Below, piece after piece: positions 1 to 6,283 of a stretch of 10,407 nt of DNA. Below the pieces are notes generated by a model. It was given only the letters and a program-made list of their open reading frames with translations. It was not told the origin of the DNA and did not search any database. A program made the position numbers and the translations under genes. Numbering within the stretch: position 1 is the first letter of the stretch; the number at the start of each line of letters is the position of its first letter. This DNA comes from Endomicrobium sp. (GTDB taxonomy: Bacteria > Elusimicrobiota > Endomicrobiia > Endomicrobiales > Endomicrobiaceae): the NCBI GenBank assembly GCA_031277075.1, contig JAISLV010000239.1, forward strand, positions 1 through 10,407. The letters are read 5' to 3'.

Positions 1-869
1 ACGAAAAAGCGCGCGCAAATTATTCTAAATACAACGAAGAAGCGGATTTTTTATTTAAATCTTATTTGACGGGATATAACTTGGCTTTGAAACTTCATCT
101 GACAAAAAACGCGGCGCAAACCGCGCTCTCTGCGAATAAAGACGCCGAAATATATGAAAACATTTCAAAAGCTGTGATTTCATTTTACGGCTTTCCCGAT
201 TCTGCGGGCGATTTTTTCTTTTTCTACATTCACAATGGTTCAGACGTCGCTTTTGAGCTTGGAAAACTCCAATATTCCAATGAAGATATAGAAAATTTTT
301 TGAATTTTTTATACGAACGCAAATGGATAAAAAGCGATTTTGCGCCGCTTTCGCTTTTTTTTATTCCTGTGGCAAGCATTGCTAATATCGGGCGCCTGTT
401 TTCAGGCAGAAAGAAAAAGGACGCGGCGCAAAAACGCGGCGTTCCAAAAGACGGTAATTTAGAAAACGCGGGACTGTATTTCATTCAATCAGACGGCGTT
501 TTGTCTAAAGGGAAATTCGCAAATATCGGCTGGCGCGTTGACGGAAAAGACGTGTGGATAGAGAAAAAATCAAAGAACGGCGCGGCGGTTTTTTATTCTC
601 AAGCTCAAAGCGAAAAAGTTATGGAAGCGTTTCTTGAGCTTATACGACAAGACGGAAAAATTAAAGGCGCAAAAAGGACTATAGCCCGAGTAAAACAAAT
701 AACGGGAATAAATTTTCAATCGGAGCTTATAAAAGAAAATCCGCCGCAGTCAATAAGCGCAAACATAAAATTTATGCCTTTAAGCGCGATAGACGGCAAA
801 AAGGCAACGATAGACAACACAAAGCCCTTCAACTCCCGCGTCGTCAGCGCAATTCTGGCGTCGGCGTAA
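1..869 (+). CDS. Hypothetical protein, 5' end outside the window
   Basis: The reading frame is open from base 3 to the TAA at 867-869, giving 288 visible residues with no N-terminus. A TTG at base 66 is an internal in-frame codon and not a convincing start, because the frame continues upstream with normal protein-like sequence. I do not recognise the family. The visible part mixes charged and aromatic stretches (DFFFFYIHNG), has one moderately hydrophobic stretch (FAPLSLFFIPVASIANIG) followed by a basic SGRKKKD patch, and then a soluble-looking half with GLYFIQSDGVLSKGKF. It contains no cysteine, which argues against the MetV-type partner found beside metF in acetogens. It ends 20 bases before metF on the same strand. 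Whether the two are co-transcribed is unclear, since metF seems to have its own -10 box in that gap. Reality of the gene is likely; function is unknown. Confidence 0.75.
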   Translation, partial: EKARANYSKYNEEADFLFKSYLTGYNLALKLHLTKNAAQTALSANKDAEIYENISKAVISFYGFPDSAGDFFFFYIHNGSDVAFELGKLQYSNEDIENFLNFLYERKWIKSDFAPLSLFFIPVASIANIGRLFSGRKKKDAAQKRGVPKDGNLENAGLYFIQSDGVLSKGKFANIGWRVDGKDVWIEKKSKNGAAVFYSQAQSEKVMEAFLELIRQDGKIKGAKRTIARVKQITGINFQSELIKENPPQSISANIKFMPLSAIDGKKATIDNTKPFNSRVVSAILASA

Positions 870-876
870 AATTTAG

Positions 877-882
877 TATAAT
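877..882 (+). promoter_or_regulatory. Consensus -10 box (TATAAT) directly before metF
   Basis: A perfect TATAAT lies 7 bases before the metF ATG at 890. A transcript starting the usual 6-8 bases after the box would begin at or next to the A of the ATG, so the message would be leaderless. No Shine-Dalgarno-like sequence is visible in the 20-base gap, unlike most other genes in the window. The -35 region (about 853-859) is poor, so the call rests on the -10 box and its spacing. Confidence 0.45.
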
Positions 883-889
883 ATATCAA

Positions 890-1747
890 ATGACTTTCAA
901 AGAAAAACTGCAATCCGAAAAATTTTTAATAACCGCCGAACTGTTTCCGCCAAAAGGAACGGACGTCGGCTCTTTTTTAAGAAGGGCGCAAGCGATTAAA
1001 GGGCTTGACGCCGTAAACGTCACGGATAATCAGCGCGCGTCTATGCGCGCGGGTTCGCTTGCTATGTGCAAACTGCTGCTTGATATGGGCATAGAGCCGA
1101 TTTTGCAGCTTGCCTGTCGCGATAAAAACCGCATAGCTCTTCAATCGGAACTTTTAAGCGCGGCTATTTTGGGCATAAACAACGTTTTGATTTTAAGCGG
1201 CGACCACCCCGACTCAGGCGAATATAAAGGAACTAAGTCCGTCTACGATTTGGATACGACGCAGCTCATAAAAACCGCAAGACTTCTTGAAACAGGCTTT
1301 GATTTGGCGGGCAAAAAGTTGTCGGGTTCGCCGAAGTTTTGCGTTGGAGCCGTTGTAAATCCGTCGGCAAGCCCGCGGGAACTTCAGACGATTATGTTTG
1401 AAAAAAAGATTTGCGCCGGGGCTGAATTTTTTCAAACGCAAAGCGTTTTTGACGCAGCCCAATACAAAACGTTTTACGATAAAATAAAACATTTAAACGC
1501 GCCTATTATCGCAGGAGTAACATTAATAAAGTCCGCAAAGTTTATGAACATTTTACAAACTCTTCCGGGTATTGACATCCCTCAAAAAATTCAAGACAGA
1601 ATTAATAATGCAAAAGACGAACTCGCAGAAGGCATAAAAATCTGCTCTGAAACAATTGAAGACCTTCGTTCTTTCGGACGCGGCGTGCATATAATGGCAA
1701 TAGGAATGGAAGAACATATCCCCGAGATAATAAGCGGGCTTCTATAA
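890..1747 (+). CDS. metF: 5,10-methylenetetrahydrofolate reductase
   Basis: A 285-residue TIM-barrel flavoprotein expected to reduce methylene-THF to methyl-THF in one-carbon and methionine metabolism, in the cytoplasm. Length fits the short bacterial MetF class (about 290). Visible family features are the N-terminal AELFPPKG (residues 16-23) with Glu17 in the place of the catalytic Glu; VNVTDNQRA (42-50); LACRDKNRIALQSELL (74-89); GINNVLILSGDHP (95-107) with Asp105 in the folate/flavin-contacting GD position; and FFQTQSVFD (180-188), matching the substrate-binding Gln region. The sequence is closer to the MetF versions of acetogens and other anaerobes than to E. coli MetF, so ferredoxin or a partner protein could be the donor rather than NADH; that is inference. 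The start at 890 is the only good one. It has no ribosome binding site, consistent with leaderless translation. The preceding gene ends 20 bases upstream. Confidence 0.93.
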   Translation: MTFKEKLQSEKFLITAELFPPKGTDVGSFLRRAQAIKGLDAVNVTDNQRASMRAGSLAMCKLLLDMGIEPILQLACRDKNRIALQSELLSAAILGINNVLILSGDHPDSGEYKGTKSVYDLDTTQLIKTARLLETGFDLAGKKLSGSPKFCVGAVVNPSASPRELQTIMFEKKICAGAEFFQTQSVFDAAQYKTFYDKIKHLNAPIIAGVTLIKSAKFMNILQTLPGIDIPQKIQDRINNAKDELAEGIKICSETIEDLRSFGRGVHIMAIGMEEHIPEIISGLL

Positions 1748-1784
1748 AAATCTATATTTTTAATGAAATAGGCGCGGCTGAGCG

Positions 1785-1807
1785 GCTAGGAAGTTAAGCA
1801 AAGACAA
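1785..1807 (+). repeat. Dispersed 23-base repeat, copy A
   Basis: The core GGAAGTTAAGCAAAGACAA also occurs on the minus strand at 8276-8298, where it reads GGAAGTTAGGCAGAGACAA. Over 23 bases the two copies match at 20 positions, and the three differences are all A/G exchanges. This copy begins the purine-rich stretch that runs into the 12-base tandem repeat. It looks like one member of a genome-wide intergenic family. Confidence 0.6.
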
Positions 1808-1820
1808 ACTACAGACAAAA

Positions 1821-1879
1821 AGAGACCTGAAAGAGACTTTGAAAGAGACTTTGAAAGAGACCCTGAAAGAGACCCTGAA
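1821..1879 (+). repeat. 12-base tandem repeat, five copies
   Basis: The unit is AGAGACYYTGAA. Copies start at 1821 (11 bases, one deleted), 1832, 1844, 1856 and 1868. Copies 2 and 3 are identical (AGAGACTTTGAA), as are 4 and 5 (AGAGACCCTGAA), suggesting stepwise duplication. The last copy supplies the 5' arm of the following palindrome. Confidence 0.85.
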
Positions 1880-1892
1880 ACAAGTTCAGGGT
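1872..1892 (+). repeat. Palindrome ACCCTGAA-5-TTCAGGGT
   Basis: An 8-base perfect inverted repeat (1872-1879 and 1885-1892) around the loop ACAAG. Its translation in one frame gives LKQVQGD, and I recall this palindrome as a widely dispersed intergenic repeat that produces spurious peptides such as LKQVQGD or PELVSGS in unrelated bacteria. It has no T-tract, so it does not look like an intrinsic terminator. Confidence 0.6.
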
Positions 1893-2008
1893 GACGCGTT
1901 CGCGTCAGTTTTGGGTGACGCTTTGCGTCAGTTTTGGGTGACGCTTTGCGTCAGTTTTGGGCGACGCGTTCGCGTTGGTTTTGGGCGGCGCGTTTGCGTC
2001 AGGGGCGG
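1891..2008 (+). repeat. Five tandem 23/24-base units, each with a small hairpin
   Basis: Units start at 1891 (24), 1915 (23), 1938 (23), 1961 (24) and 1985 (24). Each has a GC-rich dyad followed by a linker, CAGTTTTGG in the first three. Units 2 and 3 are identical. The dyads are GACGCG-TT-CGCGTC (unit 1), GACGC-TTT-GCGTC (units 2 and 3), GACGCG-TT-CGCGTT (unit 4) and GGCGC-GTTT-GCGTC (unit 5). The changes in units 4 and 5 give G.U pairs in a plus-strand RNA, so all five still fold. Confidence 0.8.
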
Positions 2009-2064
2009 GCGGCGGAAAAAGACATTGCCGACTTTGCCGTCACGTCGACGGATTTGTTTTTTAG

Positions 2065-2110
2065 AATTCGCCGTTTAACAAAACGCGCTAAACGCGAATT
2101 GATTTTTTTG
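2065..2110 (+). terminator. Hairpin plus T-tract just upstream of aqpZ
   Basis: AATTCG-C-CGTTTA (2065-2077) pairs with TAAACG-CGAATT (2089-2100), giving 12 base pairs with one bulged C and an 11-base loop. GA and seven T residues follow (2103-2109). This is the shape of an intrinsic terminator on the plus strand, although only four of the pairs are G-C. It ends about 12 bases before the aqpZ ribosome binding site. It could stop read-through from metF, or act as an attenuator if the aqpZ promoter lies further upstream. Confidence 0.5.
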
Positions 2111-2121
2111 CCGTTAAAAAA

Positions 2122-2129
2122 AAGGAGAG
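2122..2129 (+). promoter_or_regulatory. Strong ribosome binding site of aqpZ
   Basis: AAGGAGAG lies 7 bases before the ATG at 2137. It fixes this start and argues against the overlapping open frame that ends at 2140. Only about 12 bases separate it from the T-tract of the upstream hairpin, leaving no room for a normal promoter between the two. Confidence 0.8.
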
Positions 2130-2136
2130 AACGCAA

Positions 2137-2796
2137 ATGAACAAAAAATACCTTGCGGAATTGCTTGGAACTTTGTTTTTGGTTTTAATGGGTTGCGGCA
2201 GCGCAGTTTTTGCGGGAGATTCGGTAGGCAATTTGGGAATTTCTTTTGCTTTTGGTCTTACCGTGCTTATTATGGTCTACGCTATAGGTTCAATATCGGG
2301 CTGCCACATTAACCCTGCGATTACTTTAGCTATGGTCGTAAGCAGGGGAATGGATAAAAAAGAAGCGGCGTTTTATATGATTTATCAAATAATCGGCGCA
2401 AGCATAGGAGCGTTTATAGTCTACCTTATAGCGTCAAACTTTTTTACCGTTTCAGTCGCTTCCGTAGGAGCAAACGCTTATTCTCATTTGGGCGCGGCTT
2501 TCCTTAGCGAAACGATTTTTACGGCTCTTTTCATTTTAGTGATTTTAGGTTCTACGGATTCAAAAGCCAATACGCAATTTGCAGGGATTTCAATCGGTTT
2601 GGCTTTAGTTTTAATACATATAGTTTGCATACCTCTAACGGGAACTTCGGTAAATCCAGCAAGAAGCATAGGTCCTGCGCTTTTTAGCGGAGCAAAAGCC
2701 TTGTCGCAGCTTTGGGTATTTATACTCGCTCCGTTTGTAGGGGCATTGCTGGGCGCATTCCTTTGGAAACTTATAAGCCCGCAAAACGGCAAATAA
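2137..2796 (+). CDS. aqpZ: Aquaporin, AqpZ-type water channel
   Basis: A 219-residue inner-membrane channel of the MIP family with six hydrophobic helices and two half-helices; E. coli AqpZ is 231 residues. The first NPA motif is at 59-61 (SGCHINPAIT) and the second at 173-175 (TSVNPARS). All four residues of the AqpZ selectivity filter can be placed by alignment: Phe39 (in FAFGLTVL), His161 (LIHI), Thr170 and Arg176. A narrow filter with Phe and His predicts a water channel rather than a glycerol facilitator. The N-terminal YLAELLGTLFLVLMGCGSAV is typical. Water conduction in osmotic adjustment is the likely role. The gene stands alone: metF lies beyond a 389-base repeat gap, and the next gene downstream is convergent. 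A hairpin with a T-tract sits directly before its ribosome binding site. Confidence 0.95.
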   Translation: MNKKYLAELLGTLFLVLMGCGSAVFAGDSVGNLGISFAFGLTVLIMVYAIGSISGCHINPAITLAMVVSRGMDKKEAAFYMIYQIIGASIGAFIVYLIASNFFTVSVASVGANAYSHLGAAFLSETIFTALFILVILGSTDSKANTQFAGISIGLALVLIHIVCIPLTGTSVNPARSIGPALFSGAKALSQLWVFILAPFVGALLGAFLWKLISPQNGK

Positions 2797-2943
2797 AACT
2801 CGCGGATTTCTGCTCATTAAGTTTTTACTTTATGGATAAATGAGGGTAGGAAACGACAAGCAAACAGCGCAAAACAGCCGCTGTAAGACATTTGCAGAGA
2901 GGGATTAGCCGTCGGCAGCTCAAGCCGCTTAGCGATTAACATA

Positions 2944-4845
2944 TTACTTATCGTCGTCTTTTATTATCTCGTATTCTTTCTTCTTATCGCTTTTAGAGCC
3001 GTCGTTTTTTGCGGTTATTTTTGAGGAAGACGATGAAGAGTCTGAATTCTCATAATTGCCGAAACCAAAACTTGTGTCTATTTTCGGATTTTTCTTTCTT
3101 ACTACCCCGCTTGTTTTGCTTTCTCTAAAATCTACCGCAAACTCAAGTTTTGAATTCATAGATTTTTTGGGCAAAGAGCGAAGTTCGTTTTCAATCTCTT
3201 TTTTCATTTCTTCGACGTTTTCTTTTTCAACGTCAATGTTTATATCTAAAGCTATTTCGGTTTCGCCGTCGTCTTTTTGGGCGTCAGCGTTTATGTCTAA
3301 ATCAATCTCAGTTTCAACGGCGTCTTTTTCCATTTCGGCGGCTGCTTTAGATAAGGCGTCAAAAGTCTTTTTCGGCGCGTTCGGTTTGTCTTCTTTTGCC
3401 TCAGTATCTTCAACTTTTTCCAAGAGTATGTTTAGAAAAGAAATGTCCTCTTCTTTTTCTTTCTCTAAACCCGCAGGCTCTTCGTTTTTTTCCGAACTGT
3501 ATTCCGAGACATTTGAGACTTTTGAATTTTTACTTTTCAGCTCAATGTCTTCTTTAGGAATAATTTTTTTCACAAAAGCCGAGTCGTCGTTTGCGGTGAT
3601 TTTATCGGACTTAACGTAAGAAGGAACCGCAGTTTTCTCTTTTTCGCCGATAGCGGAAGTTTTATTTTCTATAGAAGTTTCTTTTTTTTCCTCAGGTTTT
3701 TTTTCTATAACTATTTCTTCATGCGGCGATTCAATGTCAGGCGGTTTATTAAAATTTTTATTTACAGGGTCTATATTGTAAGGAATAGGCTTAAAAACTG
3801 CAAATTCTTTTTTCATTACAGGCGTCGGCGGTTTTGGAAGAGGAGTTTCAGGTTCAGGCTTAATGTTTTCTGCGGCGATATTAAAAACGCTTTTTAGCGT
3901 TCTGCCGGGGACAACGGGCAAAGGGGTCTGCGCGGCAATAGGCTGTTTGGGTTTTTGCGACGTAAAAAATTTAAGGTCGGCGTCTGCCGCAGGCGAAACC
4001 GGAGCGGACGCGCCTTTGGCGGTTCCGTCAAAAAGTTTATCAGACGAATGTACGGAAGGGTTTTCATGCGCTTTTGCGCGATTTGAAAGAAATGAAGACG
4101 CTTCATCGCTTGTTTGATAGGTTCCGTCTTGCATCTTTAAATAAATGGGCTTGCCGTTATCGGCTTCGTTCAATTCAAAAGCTAAATGAAACATAAAAAG
4201 CAGTATCAGCTGAACAGTTATAAATTGTCCGATAAAAACAAGGTTTAAAGCAAAAACCGTTAAACATCCCGTAAAAAACAAAAAATAGGTTTTCTTTTTA
4301 TTATGAAAACACAATTTCCACGCTTCGCTTAGCCCTTCAAAAAAAGCGTCCCCCTCAAAAATAAAGAAAAGAGCGTAAATGAAAATAGGCGTCAGAAAAA
4401 TTAAAAGTCCCGCCGCGCAAACAATAACCCATCTAAGCGACAACAGCAGCAGCTCAATAGTTTGCAAGTCTTCATTTTTTGTAAGAAATATTGAGGGCAG
4501 AAAAAAAAGAAAAGCGATTGCGCAATATATTGCAGTCATTATCAAAACCGCGCCGAAAGAACGGTTAGAGTTGCTTACTCCGATAAGCGGGAAAAAGTTT
4601 GACGCGGTTATTTTCACTTTTTTTGCCGTTAAATAACAAAAATAGGCAAAAAGGAAAAAAATTATGAACAAAAACGCCCTAAAGGGCATATAATTGAAAG
4701 TTAACAGAGGAAACTTACGTACCACAAACGGCGAAAAAAGCAATGCCGGCGCTATTGCCGTAACTAAAAGCAGCCCTGCGTTTTTTAATGATTTTCCAAA
4801 GACGTCGTAGATAGTCTGTAGCGCGAATTCAATGAGTTTTTCCAT
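2944..4845 (-). CDS. Six-helix membrane protein with long charged cytoplasmic tail
   Basis: 633 residues, not a family I can name. Residues 1-226 hold about six hydrophobic helices (near 23-42, 56-74, 98-121, 137-162, 186-205, 209-225), ending in HLAFELNEAD. The remaining roughly 400 residues are low-complexity, first Pro/Ala-rich (about 280-360), then rich in Glu, Lys, Asp and Ser, with a possible helix at EDISFLNILLEKVED and a two-copy 17-residue repeat beginning ETEI at residues 511 and 528. It ends with a SDSSSSSS tract and KKEYEIIKDDDK. The block around 164-190 (EGDAFFEGLSEAWKL, then Asn-Lys and helix 5) resembles the neighbouring membrane protein at 5289-6170, so the two are probably distant paralogues. 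The start at 4845 follows AAGGAC by 5 bases, and that site overlaps the stop of the ACT gene 9 bases upstream, indicating coupling. A membrane anchor or scaffold is possible, but function is unknown. Confidence 0.85.
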   Translation of the reverse strand: MEKLIEFALQTIYDVFGKSLKNAGLLLVTAIAPALLFSPFVVRKFPLLTFNYMPFRAFLFIIFFLFAYFCYLTAKKVKITASNFFPLIGVSNSNRSFGAVLIMTAIYCAIAFLFFLPSIFLTKNEDLQTIELLLLSLRWVIVCAAGLLIFLTPIFIYALFFIFEGDAFFEGLSEAWKLCFHNKKKTYFLFFTGCLTVFALNLVFIGQFITVQLILLFMFHLAFELNEADNGKPIYLKMQDGTYQTSDEASSFLSNRAKAHENPSVHSSDKLFDGTAKGASAPVSPAADADLKFFTSQKPKQPIAAQTPLPVVPGRTLKSVFNIAAENIKPEPETPLPKPPTPVMKKEFAVFKPIPYNIDPVNKNFNKPPDIESPHEEIVIEKKPEEKKETSIENKTSAIGEKEKTAVPSYVKSDKITANDDSAFVKKIIPKEDIELKSKNSKVSNVSEYSSEKNEEPAGLEKEKEEDISFLNILLEKVEDTEAKEDKPNAPKKTFDALSKAAAEMEKDAVETEIDLDINADAQKDDGETEIALDINIDVEKENVEEMKKEIENELRSLPKKSMNSKLEFAVDFRESKTSGVVRKKNPKIDTSFGFGNYENSDSSSSSSKITAKNDGSKSDKKKEYEIIKDDDK

Positions 4846-4854
4846 AAACAGTCC

Positions 4855-5292
4855 TTAATTTTTTGAGAAGTTTAACGTTTCTTTCGAAATAACGGGTATT
4901 TTGTTTTTGCATAAAACTTCAAGAGCTTTATCTATATCTTCAAATTTAAAAACCATAAGCGCTTTATCAGACGCTTTTTCCACAAAACCATACATATATT
5001 CAATGTTTAAATCGTTTTCTGAAAGAACTTTTAACACTTCGGCAAGCCCGCCCGGGTCGTCTGAAACTTCTATTGCCACAATGTGAGCTAACGACGCGAT
5101 AAATCCGTTTTTGCGCGCTATTTCAACGGCGTCTTCGGCTTTGTCAACCACAAGCCGCACAATGCCGAATTCATGGCTTTCGGCAAGCGTCAAGGCTTTA
5201 ATGTTTATATTGTTTTTGCCTAAAATGCTGCAAAGGTCAAATAAACGCCCTTTAGTGTTTTCAATAAAAACCGACATTTGTGTGATTTTCAT
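4855..5292 (-). CDS. Tandem ACT-domain amino acid-binding protein
   Basis: 145 residues forming two ACT domains and nothing else. Domain 1 covers about residues 4-66, with ENTKGRLFDLCSILGKNNIN as its ligand-binding loop and helix. Domain 2 covers about 71-140, with SDDPGGLAEVLKVLSENDLN in the equivalent place. ACT pairs usually bind amino acids at domain interfaces and regulate an enzyme. Stand-alone tandem ACT proteins of this size are, to my recollection, often encoded beside phenylacetate-CoA ligase and IOR genes in anaerobes, as here, so an aromatic or branched amino acid is a reasonable ligand guess. Its ATG overlaps the stop of the upstream membrane-protein gene as ATGA (5289-5292), and a strong AAGGAG (5298-5303) sits inside that gene's end. 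Production should therefore be tied to the membrane proteins on both sides. The fold is certain; the ligand is inferred. Confidence 0.92.
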   Translation of the reverse strand: MKITQMSVFIENTKGRLFDLCSILGKNNINIKALTLAESHEFGIVRLVVDKAEDAVEIARKNGFIASLAHIVAIEVSDDPGGLAEVLKVLSENDLNIEYMYGFVEKASDKALMVFKFEDIDKALEVLCKNKIPVISKETLNFSKN

Positions 5293-6170
5293 TTTTTCTC
5301 CTTATTTTTGGGGGATATGATATTGTCGTTTATGTTGGTATAGTCCGCAACGCTCGTCCCTTTGCCGAGATACTCTTCTTCATTTTCTTTAAACGCCGAA
5401 CTTGCTTTTTGCTCCTTTTCTTTGTTTTCTTGAAAGCGGGTTTGCTGTAAAAGTTCCAAAGTTTCAACTTCGTCTTGGTTTTGCTGCGAATGAAAATCTA
5501 ACTCGTTAAGTTCTAAGTAAGCGCAGGAATAAATTACAAGAGCTAAAGGAACAGTAAGGCTTGCGCCTATTATAAAAAACAAAAAACCTGCGGCTGCAAG
5601 AACAAAACACAATATAAAGACGACAAGCAGCCGCAAAAAATTTCCGCGAGTAAGGTCAAAACTTGCGGTAATGCCTTCTATCGCGCTTAGTCCTTCAACG
5701 TAAGCAAGCGCGGTAAAAGCCGTGCGGAAATAAAAAAAATAATGATAGAAAATCAAAAACGCGACTAAACTTATTATATAAGCGCGGTAATTAGAAGCGT
5801 AAAGTTTTGCCGCAATGAAAATAAACGCTATAAAAATCGGAACTGAAACTATGGATATAAGAATGCAAAAAAGCGCGCCATTGAACGTGTGAGCTAGGTT
5901 TGGAATCAGCTTTTTAAAATCCGCTTGACCGTCCGAACACAATTTAAACGTAAAAGCGCACATACTCATAAAAACCGACAAAACGAATAATATCGCAAAG
6001 ATTTTTGCAAAAAATCCGCCGGCGGAAATACCCGTGATCACGGAAGCTAAAATAATCAACAAACTAAATGCCGCAGCTAAAATTAAAAGAGGATAAACGT
6101 TTGTTTTAATTACCCGCCAAGATCTTTGCAAAACGGCGGATATTGTGAAAGATTTATTTGCATAAACCAT
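5289..6170 (-). CDS. Six-helix membrane protein with short charged tail
   Basis: 293 residues. About six hydrophobic helices (near 25-45, 51-74, 97-121, 129-150, 178-201, 203-222) are followed by a polar, Gln/Glu/Lys-rich tail of about 70 residues ending in SPKNKEKK. The N-terminal FTISAVLQRSWRVIKTNVYPL and the EGLSAIEGITASFDLTRGNF segment (159-178) before helix 5 resemble the loosely defined YciC/DUF975-like and GDPD membrane-domain proteins, but I would not name a family. The same segment, helices 5-6 and the closing YLELNELD line up with EGDAFFEGLSEAWKL and HLAFELNEAD of the protein at 2944-4845, suggesting an old duplication. The start at 6170 has AAAGGA 6 bases upstream. It is the first gene of a three-gene coupled set: its stop overlaps the ACT-protein start by four bases. 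Function is unknown. Confidence 0.85.
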   Translation of the reverse strand: MVYANKSFTISAVLQRSWRVIKTNVYPLLILAAAFSLLIILASVITGISAGGFFAKIFAILFVLSVFMSMCAFTFKLCSDGQADFKKLIPNLAHTFNGALFCILISIVSVPIFIAFIFIAAKLYASNYRAYIISLVAFLIFYHYFFYFRTAFTALAYVEGLSAIEGITASFDLTRGNFLRLLVVFILCFVLAAAGFLFFIIGASLTVPLALVIYSCAYLELNELDFHSQQNQDEVETLELLQQTRFQENKEKEQKASSAFKENEEEYLGKGTSVADYTNINDNIISPKNKEKK

Positions 6171-6237
6171 AAAAAATCCTTTTTTATGAGAGATTGAAAT
6201 TTTGCGCCGCCGCTCTTGCTAAATGATAAAATATTCC

Positions 6238-6274
6238 GTCGGCTTTGCGTCAGCCGTTTTAGTTTTGGGCGGCG
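6238..6274 (+). repeat. Stray hairpin unit related to the 1891-2008 array
   Basis: CTTTGCGTCAG (6243-6253) and GTTTTGGGCGGCG (6262-6274) both match the array at 1891-2008, the second as an exact 13-base match to 1978-1990. They are separated here by 8 extra bases. CGGCT (6240-6244) and AGCCG (6252-6256) form a 5-base-pair hairpin. The copy lies between the paaK stop and the start of the next gene on the minus strand, so it may also sit in the paaK 3' end. Confidence 0.5.
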
Positions 6275-6283
6275 GGACGGCGG

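Larger units (their letters stand above)
1748..2136. other. 389-base repeat-rich gap between metF and aqpZ
   Basis: I see no credible gene here. Open frames at 1839-2078 and 1934-2140 are made of translated repeats. In order the gap holds a 23-base dispersed sequence (1785-1807), a 12-base tandem repeat (1821-1879), a palindrome (1872-1892), five 23/24-base hairpin units (1891-2008), a hairpin with a T-tract (2065-2110), and the aqpZ ribosome binding site (2122-2129). No clear metF terminator is visible right after its stop. Confidence 0.8.

Noticed and set aside
1839..2140. Two overlapping open frames (1839-2078 and 1934-2140) that look like small arginine-rich proteins.
   Set aside because: They are translations of the tandem repeats, and the second runs over the start of aqpZ. 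Neither has a ribosome binding site or non-repeat coding character.
2813..2844. Inverted repeat CTCATT / AATGAG after aqpZ, considered as a terminator.
   Set aside because: The stem is AT-rich with a 20-base interior and no T-tract follows on either strand.
2845..2940. GGGTAGGAAACGACAAG followed by CAGCCGCTGTAAG, faintly like the core of a cobalamin riboswitch.
   Set aside because: The expected conserved boxes do not line up, and no plus-strand gene follows; the region lies between convergent genes.
3056..3619. 187-codon plus-strand frame opposite the charged tail, rich in Ser and Phe.
   Set aside because: It is the complement of Glu/Lys/Asp-rich codons of the minus-strand gene, with no ribosome binding site or recognisable domain.
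6171..6236. Possible -35/-10 pair for the membrane protein operon on the minus strand (CTGACG and TTATCA).
   Set aside because: Both boxes are poor matches and the spacing is at the edge of the allowed range; not distinguishable from chance.
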